From positions 1 to 5,508 of the forward strand of contig DAOVOB010000097.1 in NCBI GenBank assembly GCA_030629925.1: a stretch of DNA of 5,508 bases, written 5' to 3'. The first letter of the stretch is position 1; the number at the start of each line of letters is the position of its first letter. The stretch is from Fidelibacterota bacterium (lineage in GTDB: Bacteria; Fidelibacterota; Fidelibacteria; Fidelibacterales; Fidelibacteraceae). The notes beneath the pieces were generated by a model. It was not told where the DNA came from, did no database searches, and saw only the letters and a list, made by a program, of their open reading frames with translations. This document shows positions 1 to 5,508 of the stretch, one piece after another. A program made the position numbers and the translations under genes.

Positions 1-695
1 AGAACCAAAATGAGTTTTTAAATGGTGTTAAAATGTTTGAGACATATAACCCCGATGCCAGTATTGAAGATTTCTTGCAAGAAGTCTCGCTTCAATCTGA
101 TATAGATCAATGGGAAGATTCCTCTGACGCGGTAACTTTGATGACGGTTCATAGTGCCAAGGGCTTGGAATTTAAACATGTTTTTATTGCGGGTATGGAG
201 GAAGGATTATTTCCTCTTGAAAGAACTCGCATGAACCCCAAAGAACTTGAAGAAGAACGTCGTTTATTTTATGTCGCCCTAACAAGAGCCATGAAAAATG
301 TCACCATCACCTCAACTTTACAGAGAATGCGTTATGGAAGTTTGATGGGGGCGACACCTTCGATGTTTATTTCAGAGATCCCAGACGAGTTTATAAAAAA
401 AGATCTCATGAAGAAAAAGAGAGCTTTTAGCACAAGGTCTCACGACTTTACCCCAAGAAAATCAGCGGATAGATTTTTCACAAATGAACATGTTCCAAAG
501 AAAAAAGAACCGGCAATTATTCCCATTAATCCACCAAAGCCCGGATCAATTTCGGTGGGAGATAAGGTTGCACACAAAATGTTCGGTAAAGGTAAGGTGC
601 GAAGTATAATCCGATCCTCCCAAGTATTATTAAAAATTGATTTTGATAACAGTGTTAAAAAAACGATCGCAGAAAAATTTGTAGAGAAAATATGA
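1..695 (+). CDS. pcrA: PcrA/UvrD superfamily 1 DNA helicase, C-terminal part (5' end cut by window edge)
   Basis: This is an ATP-driven 3'-5' DNA helicase of the PcrA/UvrD family, which acts in nucleotide excision repair, replication restart and removal of RecA or stalled polymerase. Only the last 230 or so codons are present. The frame is open from base 3, so the ATG at 33 is internal. Numbering from that Met, residues 38-47 (TVHSAKGLEF) are helicase motif V, followed by the family-typical GMEEGLFP. Residues 73-86 (EEERRLFYVALTRA) are motif VI with the ATP-sensing arginine. A basic, poorly conserved linker (about 118-168) leads to a C-terminal Tudor-like domain (about 171-220, GDKVAHKMFGKGKV), which in PcrA/UvrD binds RNA polymerase. 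That domain argues for PcrA/UvrD rather than Rep. The ATP-binding Walker A part lies outside the window. The stop overlaps the start of the next gene. Confidence 0.94.
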   Translation, partial: NQNEFLNGVKMFETYNPDASIEDFLQEVSLQSDIDQWEDSSDAVTLMTVHSAKGLEFKHVFIAGMEEGLFPLERTRMNPKELEEERRLFYVALTRAMKNVTITSTLQRMRYGSLMGATPSMFISEIPDEFIKKDLMKKKRAFSTRSHDFTPRKSADRFFTNEHVPKKKEPAIIPINPPKPGSISVGDKVAHKMFGKGKVRSIIRSSQVLLKIDFDNSVKKTIAEKFVEKI

Positions 696-1363
696 AAAAT
701 ATCGACCTGATATGTTATGATTTTGACGGAACCCTGTGCAATACTTTACCGGATATTGTTAATAGTATGAATGTAGTTTTAGAGCAAAATGGCTTTCAAA
801 AAATTTCCCTAGAACGTGTCCGAAGTTTCATTGGAAGTGGGATTTCAAAACTTGTTGAACGCTCAGTATATTGTGCCTTAGCGGGAGATGACAATAACCC
901 GATTGACCCTGAAATATTAAAAAAAATTGACCGCGAAATGAGCGAGCACTATTCCGGACATCTGATGGATAATTCGCACTTATATGAGGATACAATCGAA
1001 ATACTGGAATATTATTCCGATTATCCTCAGATCATTGTATCAAATAAACCCGAAAAAATGATAACGGCTATGATGAAATATTATGGCATCTCAGATTATT
1101 TTGACCTTATTGTCGGTGGTGATACATTGGATGTTTGCAAGCCCGATATTAAAGTTTGGGAATATGTTAAAACAAAAATGAAATTGTCGGGAGATCCCAA
1201 AGGATTTATGGTTGGAGATAGTATTCCGGACATGGAATTTGGGAAAGTATCGGGTCTAACGACGGTCGCAGTGACATACGGATATAATGATGTTCCCGTT
1301 CTTGAGGAAATCGGGGTCGATCATTTGATTGATAAATTGACCCGGTTAAAAAATATTATTTAG
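692..1363 (+). CDS. gph: HAD-family hydrolase, phosphoglycolate phosphatase-like
   Basis: This is a cytoplasmic HAD-superfamily phosphatase of 223 residues, close to the usual Gph length of about 220-250. All four HAD motifs are visible. Motif I is DFDGT (D10 nucleophile, D12 acid/base), motif II is the serine in VSNKP (S117), motif III is the lysine in CKPD (K150), and motif IV is GDSIPD (D176 and D180, Mg2+ ligands). Residues about 16-90 form a helical C1 cap, as in phosphoglycolate phosphatase. Gph hydrolyses 2-phosphoglycolate, which arises from oxidative DNA-end repair and from Rubisco oxygenation. The start codon overlaps the helicase stop (ATGA, 692-695), so translation is probably coupled. 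The helicase neighbour fits the DNA-repair source of substrate, but this is inference. Relatives such as the pyrophosphatase PpaX and other sugar-phosphate phosphatases share these motifs, so the substrate is uncertain while the fold and catalysis are not. Confidence 0.85.
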   Translation: MKNIDLICYDFDGTLCNTLPDIVNSMNVVLEQNGFQKISLERVRSFIGSGISKLVERSVYCALAGDDNNPIDPEILKKIDREMSEHYSGHLMDNSHLYEDTIEILEYYSDYPQIIVSNKPEKMITAMMKYYGISDYFDLIVGGDTLDVCKPDIKVWEYVKTKMKLSGDPKGFMVGDSIPDMEFGKVSGLTTVAVTYGYNDVPVLEEIGVDHLIDKLTRLKNII

Positions 1364-1378
1364 TTTATATATAACATC

Positions 1379-1386
1379 GAGGGGGG
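1379..1386 (+). promoter_or_regulatory. Strong Shine-Dalgarno site for the EEP-family gene
   Basis: A purine run, GAGGGGGG, ends four bases before the ATG at 1391. It is by far the clearest ribosome binding site in the window and fixes the start of the exported nuclease-like gene. The other junctions have only weak sites or a coupled start. Confidence 0.75.
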
Positions 1387-1390
1387 CATC

Positions 1391-2338
1391 ATGAAGAAGA
1401 TATTCTTCTTACTTCTGGTTACATTGTGTTTCGCGGGTGATCTTGATCTGATGTTTTGGAATGTAGAGAACTTATTTGATATTAGTGATGATCCGAAAAA
1501 ACGAGATGGGGATTTCCTTCCAGGTGGGATTAAAAGATATACATATCGAAGTTACTGTTTGAAAGTGCAACACCTTGCCGATGTAGTCAATTTTGTAAAT
1601 CCTCATATTCTTGCTATGGTTGAAGTGGAGAACAGAGTCGCACTGGAATCTTTGCGTAACGAGCTTAAACAACGCGAAAAGTGGCAGATCCTGATCGAGG
1701 AGGGTCCGGATATCCGAGGAATAGATCCTGCATTGATGTATAGAAGTGATAAGGTAGAATATTGCAATCATTGTTATTATCCAGTATTTATAGAGCAAAG
1801 AGGTTACCATAGTCGACCCATTATGCGAGTAGATTTGGCTTCACAGGGAAGCAATGATACTGTGTCAATATTTATTAATCACTGGTCATCGAGGCGGGGA
1901 GGAAAGAAAGTATCTGACCGCTATCGCAACTATGCGGCATCCATTCTTGTTAAGGCTATCGATCAAACCTTAATAAATCATCCTAAATATCGTATTATTA
2001 TGACAGGGGATTTTAATGATGACCTAGGTGATTCATGCCTAAATATTTTATGTGAGGACCCGAAAATAAATTATCTCAAAAAAGAACTTCCCCGAAATGT
2101 TCATGGCACCTATTATTATAACGGTAATTGGATACATTTTGATCATTTTCTGATCGCCAATTTTCAGGGTGCTGATTATTGGGTAAAAGATGTGCAAATT
2201 ATTGCACCCTACTGGATAAGAGATAAAAATACAAATGGTCCTTTACGCTTTTATAAAGGGGTAAAAACTCTTGGCGGATATTCCGATCATTATCCTATTC
2301 TATTAAAACTTGGTTTAAAGAGAAAATATGTTGAATAA
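1391..2338 (+). CDS. Exported endonuclease/exonuclease/phosphatase (EEP) family protein
   Basis: This 315-residue Mg2+-dependent phosphodiesterase-fold protein belongs to the EEP superfamily (relatives: ExoIII, DNase I, sphingomyelinase). Residues 1-15 look like a Sec signal peptide: KK, a hydrophobic stretch, then a likely signal peptidase I site after CFA, so the mature protein should be periplasmic or secreted. Active-site motifs run in family order: WNVENLF (N24), VEVEN (likely metal ligand E78), RGIDPALMYR (110-118), NHWSSRRGG (H164), TGDFND (D207, N209), FDHFLI (251-256) and GGYSDHYP (D299-H300, the catalytic Asp-His end). The layout resembles the EEP proteins common in FCB bacteria and is full length. 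The mature part carries five cysteines, including a CNHC pair at 125-128. No T9SS C-terminal sorting domain is visible; the chain stops soon after the last catalytic motif. Whether the substrate is DNA, RNA, a lipid headgroup or another phosphodiester cannot be read from sequence. Confidence 0.88.
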   Translation: MKKIFFLLLVTLCFAGDLDLMFWNVENLFDISDDPKKRDGDFLPGGIKRYTYRSYCLKVQHLADVVNFVNPHILAMVEVENRVALESLRNELKQREKWQILIEEGPDIRGIDPALMYRSDKVEYCNHCYYPVFIEQRGYHSRPIMRVDLASQGSNDTVSIFINHWSSRRGGKKVSDRYRNYAASILVKAIDQTLINHPKYRIIMTGDFNDDLGDSCLNILCEDPKINYLKKELPRNVHGTYYYNGNWIHFDHFLIANFQGADYWVKDVQIIAPYWIRDKNTNGPLRFYKGVKTLGGYSDHYPILLKLGLKRKYVE

Positions 2339-2380
2339 TATGTACAGCAATGCTAAATTCTTTGCAATTGTGGGTATATA

Positions 2381-2974
2381 ATGAAAACATATATTTTAGC
2401 TACGCATAACAGGGATAAGATCAAAGAGTTTAAAAGCAAACTTGGTTCTACCATTTGTTTAAAAACTTTAGATGACTTTCCCGATATGCCGGATGTGCTT
2501 GAAGACGGTACAACCTTAGAAGAAAATGCTTTCAAGAAAGCTCGTGAGATCAATATTTATACCGGTTTGCCGACCATTGCAGATGATACTGGCTTGGAAG
2601 TCGATGCTCTTGATGGCGCGCCCGGTGTATACTCAAGTAGATTTGCCGGAGAAAATGTATCCTATCAAGATAATGTAATCAAGTTGTTAAGTGAATTAAA
2701 AGACGTTAAATTGGAACATCGTAGCGCTCGCTTCCGTACAATCATCGCTTTTGTTGACAGCCAGGAAGCATGGAGTGTTCACGGTTCTGTTGAGGGACTC
2801 ATCCTAGATCACCAAAAAGGTGAGGATGGCTTCGGATATGATCCGGTTTTCTATTATGAACCTTTACAAAAAACTTTTTCCGAACTGGATCTGGAGACAA
2901 AGAATACGATCAGTCATCGAGGAAAGGCTATAGACGCCTTTATTCATAAACTGAAAGAATCTAATCAAAATTAA
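2381..2974 (+). CDS. rdgB: XTP/dITP pyrophosphatase (RdgB/HAM1 family)
   Basis: This cytoplasmic housecleaning enzyme hydrolyses deaminated purine nucleotides (XTP, dITP, ITP) to the monophosphate plus pyrophosphate, keeping hypoxanthine and xanthine out of DNA and RNA. Its 197 residues match the family length. All signature blocks are present: the N-terminal ATHNRDKIKEF (N10, K13), TLEENAFKKA (45-54), ADDTGLEVDALDGAPGVYSS (67-86, with the catalytic and metal acidic pair D68-D69), GEDGFGYDPVF (147-157) and ISHRGKA (177-183), which reads the base. The start is set by the conserved N-terminus. It has only a weak G-rich site (GTGGG, 2370-2374) ahead of it, so reinitiation or read-on from the upstream gene may matter. 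It lies 42 bases after the EEP gene with no visible terminator between them, consistent with one transcript. Confidence 0.96.
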   Translation: MKTYILATHNRDKIKEFKSKLGSTICLKTLDDFPDMPDVLEDGTTLEENAFKKAREINIYTGLPTIADDTGLEVDALDGAPGVYSSRFAGENVSYQDNVIKLLSELKDVKLEHRSARFRTIIAFVDSQEAWSVHGSVEGLILDHQKGEDGFGYDPVFYYEPLQKTFSELDLETKNTISHRGKAIDAFIHKLKESNQN

Positions 2975-3014
2975 TGGAGGGTTTGCCCAGACCACTTTGC
3001 TAAAGAACTGATGT
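2974..3014 (+). promoter_or_regulatory. rdgB-sprA junction with candidate ribosome binding sites and mini-ORFs
   Basis: This short gap sets the start of sprA. It opens with TAATGGAGG: the rdgB stop overlaps an ATG at 2974 that could encode only nine residues (ending at 3003), and GGAGG at 2976-2980 is a good Shine-Dalgarno core with no long frame at the right distance. A weaker purine run, AAAGAA at 3002-3007, lies seven bases before the TTG at 3015 and is the best site for sprA. A second mini-ORF (ATG at 3011, nine residues) is out of frame with sprA. An in-frame stop at 3009-3011 rules out any earlier sprA start. No hairpin terminator or convincing -35/-10 pair is visible. Confidence 0.4.
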
Positions 3015-5508
3015 TTGAACGAAATAGAGGCAGATATTAAAAAAGCGTTTCAGAAGCCGCGCATAACTATTGGTCTGGTCATGATCATGATGTTTTCCCT
3101 TATATTAGGGGAAAGCTTTGATGATACACCAAAATTTACTTACCGTTTTCAGATTCCCGGTTTTACATCAATTTTTTCACAGTCACCCAGGGGGTTTACG
3201 CGCGGATATGAACAAAAAAATAGTCCTGTCAGTATAAATTTCCCTAAATGGTTCTCCGAAATTAAAATGCATGAAAGTGCCAACGATTCCGGAAATGTAT
3301 TAATGGTTTCGGAAAAGATTGGCGAACACGATCTTTATTCTCCACGCTATATTCCCTTTTCGGAATACTTCATTTTTAAGAAGAGCTATGATCTTGATAA
3401 TATGTGGTTTCAACGCGTAGCCATGACGGATAGTATGTATTTTGTTGACGTTATGGAACAACAAGGTAGCAGCAGGTCTTTAGAAATTATCGGTGCGGAT
3501 ATCGCAGGACAACGGGTAGCATTGCGCATACGGGGACTTATTTCAATTACCGGTAAATATAATCAGCAAAACAATTCCATTATGGCTACCGGTAGTATGG
3601 AAAACGAACAAAAAAACTTCCTAATGGATCAAACCCAGCAGTTTACTATTGAGGGTACTATCGGAGATCGTATTACAATCTCTATTGATGAAGATAGCGA
3701 ACGTGATTTTGATTTTGAAAATGCTATTAAAATTAACTATAAAGGTAAGAGTGACGAGATCGTTCAAAGTGCGAACTTTGGGAATATTGGTCTATCTCTT
3801 ACCGGTACACAGTTTGTTACAGGTTCGTCTTCTTCAAGCGGCTTGTTTGGTGGTAAAGCAAAGATGAAATTAGGTCCGATCGATGTGACAGCAATCGCAT
3901 CCTATGAAAAAAAAGATAGTAAGAAAAAATCCTGGGGTGGAAGTTCTGATGATGGCGGTTCTAAGGTCCAGATCTTTGATTACGAATATAAGAGGAACAC
4001 CTACTATTACGTAAATACAACTTACCGCGAGTCAATGTACCCGCTTAATTTTCAAACCGGAACATTTACTGCTAATCAAGACATTATTACAAATTATGAC
4101 CTTTATGTCAGCTGTAACGAAAGAGAAGACACAAAGGTCAAAGCGATAGCCTTTGTAGATATAGCTTCAAATGGGACAGCATCTGTTGTCAATTCTCATC
4201 CTGAAGAAGATGTTGCGGATTCGATCTATTTTCGCAAGCTTGAAGTTACTAACACCGAGAATCAGTATGGAGAATACACCATAGATAACGAACTCGGGTT
4301 TATTCGTTTAAGTATTGGTTTAGGCGATGATAATATTCTTGCAATTGCCTATAAGACAAGCGAGGGCAAAGAATATGGAGATCTTGATAATGGAAAATTT
4401 TTAAAGATCATTAAAGCTGAAAATCCTAAACCCAGTTATACTACTTGGGATCTTGAAATGAAAAATATTTACAATCTTAAAGCCAGAAATATTGATGAAG
4501 AAGGTTTTGATCTTAAAATATATTTCAATGATTCGAATCAACCGAAAGAGTATAACGAAGGTACTCCGTATCTGCAATATTTTGGACTTGATAATTATGA
4601 TCAGAGTGGATCGATGGGTTCAGATGGAAAAATTGACATCAAACCTCATGGGCTGATCGTAGATCTGATTTTAGGTGAATTATGGATACCCAGTGTCTTA
4701 CCTTTTCAGTCCCCACCGGAAGATAATTTAACCACTGGAATTTATAATGATAATTTGTTAGCGTCTAACGATCCGGTCCTTCCTTCAGCCGAAAAGATAT
4801 ATACAAGCTCGTACAGTGATCCCGAAAGAAAAGAAAAGAAATATTATATTGAAGCACAGTATTCCAATAGAAGCTCGACGATCGATCTTGGAGAAATGTT
4901 CATTATTGAAGATAGTGAAGAAATATTGATCAATGGTAAAAAAATGACCAAAGGGGCCGATTATGACATTGATTATTTTTCCGGATTGATCACACTTAAG
5001 AGTGCAGAAGCATTGGATGCCAATGCCAATATTGATATTAATTACGAGACCGAACAATTATTTGGAGGGATTGGCGAGCAGAAGCTTATGGCCGGTATGC
5101 GTGCCGAATATAGAATTAACGAGAATGCCTTCGTAGGTGCAACGGCAATGTATTACAGCCGCAGTGTTCTCGATGATAAGAATGTTAATATTGGCGATGA
5201 GCCTTTTCAAAACTTTATTTGGGATGTGAACGGTGAATTTGCCTACGATCTTAATTGGTTGGACAGAGCATTAAATGCATTACCCATGGTTTATGTTAAG
5301 AGGCCCAGTACCATGAAAGTAAGTGGTGAGATCGCACAGATCCTTCCGAATCCAAATACCATCGAAAATGAAGAGAGCGGTGATTATAATGGTGTGGCAA
5401 AATTAGATGATTTTGAGTCAGCCAGCCAAGAAACACCCATGAATGTCAATTTTCAAAAATGGACTCATGCCAGCAAGCCAGAAAATACATTTTTTAGTTC
5501 CAGTTTTA
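3015..5508 (+). CDS. sprA: SprA/Sov-type T9SS outer-membrane translocon, N-terminal third (3' end cut by window edge)
   Basis: SprA (Sov in Porphyromonas) is the giant outer-membrane barrel through which T9SS cargo leaves the cell; it is also needed for gliding in motile species. The frame stays open for 831 codons to the window edge; known homologues have about 2,400 residues. Counting from TTG 3015, a basic n-region (KKAFQKPR) and hydrophobic core (17-32) form a Sec signal peptide. Family-like blocks follow in order: GQRVALRIRG (165-174), FENAIKINYKG (234-244), GTQFVTG (264-270) and LFGGKAKMKLGPIDVTAIAS (277-296), a Lys/Ser/Gly-rich loop (about 299-316), TWDLEMKNIYNL (477-488), FGLDNYD (523-529), a GADYDIDYFSGLI block (647-659), VNIGDEPFQNFIWDVNG (724-740), SGEIAQILP (770-778) and LDDFE (797-801). 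These were recognised from memory of the family, not by alignment. ATG 3081 is a poorer start because it removes the basic n-region. I see no internal stop or frameshift. Confidence 0.92.
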   Translation, partial: MNEIEADIKKAFQKPRITIGLVMIMMFSLILGESFDDTPKFTYRFQIPGFTSIFSQSPRGFTRGYEQKNSPVSINFPKWFSEIKMHESANDSGNVLMVSEKIGEHDLYSPRYIPFSEYFIFKKSYDLDNMWFQRVAMTDSMYFVDVMEQQGSSRSLEIIGADIAGQRVALRIRGLISITGKYNQQNNSIMATGSMENEQKNFLMDQTQQFTIEGTIGDRITISIDEDSERDFDFENAIKINYKGKSDEIVQSANFGNIGLSLTGTQFVTGSSSSSGLFGGKAKMKLGPIDVTAIASYEKKDSKKKSWGGSSDDGGSKVQIFDYEYKRNTYYYVNTTYRESMYPLNFQTGTFTANQDIITNYDLYVSCNEREDTKVKAIAFVDIASNGTASVVNSHPEEDVADSIYFRKLEVTNTENQYGEYTIDNELGFIRLSIGLGDDNILAIAYKTSEGKEYGDLDNGKFLKIIKAENPKPSYTTWDLEMKNIYNLKARNIDEEGFDLKIYFNDSNQPKEYNEGTPYLQYFGLDNYDQSGSMGSDGKIDIKPHGLIVDLILGELWIPSVLPFQSPPEDNLTTGIYNDNLLASNDPVLPSAEKIYTSSYSDPERKEKKYYIEAQYSNRSSTIDLGEMFIIEDSEEILINGKKMTKGADYDIDYFSGLITLKSAEALDANANIDINYETEQLFGGIGEQKLMAGMRAEYRINENAFVGATAMYYSRSVLDDKNVNIGDEPFQNFIWDVNGEFAYDLNWLDRALNALPMVYVKRPSTMKVSGEIAQILPNPNTIENEESGDYNGVAKLDDFESASQETPMNVNFQKWTHASKPENTFFSSSF

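Noticed and set aside
1391..1435. Possible lipoprotein signal (Cys13) in the EEP protein
   Set aside because: The residue before the Cys is Leu rather than Gly, Ala or Ser, and the Cys is inside the hydrophobic core; a signal peptidase I site after Ala15 fits better.
1472..1810. Minus-strand 112-codon open frame
   Set aside because: It lies wholly inside the EEP gene, whose catalytic motifs fix the coding strand; its translation shows no recognisable motif.
2362..2382. TTGCAA and TATAAT resembling a promoter before rdgB
   Set aside because: The TATAAT overlaps the start codon and the spacing between the boxes is only nine bases, far short of about 17; AT-rich chance match.
2353..2553. Minus-strand 66-codon open frame
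   Set aside because: It is the complement of the 5' end of rdgB, a certain gene; no domain features of its own.
3080..3089. Perfect palindrome CATGATCATG
   Set aside because: It falls inside the sprA signal-peptide codons (V-M-I-M), is only ten bases long and has no second copy nearby; chance is the simplest reading.
3649..3867. Plus-strand 72-codon open frame
   Set aside because: It is out of frame within conserved SprA blocks (FENAIKINYKG through LFGGKAK); the composition is rich in Leu and Val from the shifted reading.
4785..5057. Minus-strand 90-codon open frame, hydrophobic in appearance
   Set aside because: It is antisense to well-recognised SprA sequence (GADYDIDYFSG block); the hydrophobic look comes from reading Asn/Asp/Lys-rich codons in reverse.

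Overview
The window is an almost gap-free run of five plus-strand genes from an AT-rich bacterium (GC looks like the high 30s percent by eye; not computed). The best clue to the organism is the last gene. It is the N-terminal third of a SprA/Sov-type protein, the giant outer-membrane translocon of the type IX secretion system (T9SS). SprA is best known in Bacteroidota and also occurs in related FCB-superphylum lineages. The exported endonuclease/exonuclease/phosphatase protein also resembles a form common in FCB genomes. I therefore infer a Gram-negative FCB-group bacterium, possibly a less-studied phylum such as Cloacimonadota or Marinimicrobia. The sequence alone does not settle the phylum.

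Layout: positions 1-695 hold the C-terminal end of a PcrA/UvrD superfamily 1 DNA helicase, cut by the left edge. Its stop overlaps the start (ATGA) of a phosphoglycolate-phosphatase-like HAD hydrolase (692-1363). After 27 bases and a strong ribosome binding site comes an exported EEP-family nuclease or phosphatase (1391-2338). After 42 bases comes an RdgB/HAM1-type XTP/dITP pyrophosphatase (2381-2974). About 40 bases later the sprA homologue begins (best start TTG at 3015) and runs open off the right edge at 5508.

All genes point the same way, the gaps are 42 bases or less, and I see no terminator hairpin, so co-transcription is plausible. The first, second and fourth genes share a DNA-maintenance and nucleotide-cleaning theme: helicase, possible removal of phosphoglycolate from DNA-end repair, and removal of deaminated purine nucleotides. 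The third and fifth genes act at the cell envelope and may simply be passengers of the same transcript.

I found no RNA gene, CRISPR array, insertion sequence, phage element or repeat family. No stretch longer than 300 bases lacks a gene. I see no convincing evidence of an undescribed system here. The points most worth a second look are the start of sprA, where one extra T separates an ATG from the long frame, and the placement of a T9SS translocon gene behind housekeeping genes.
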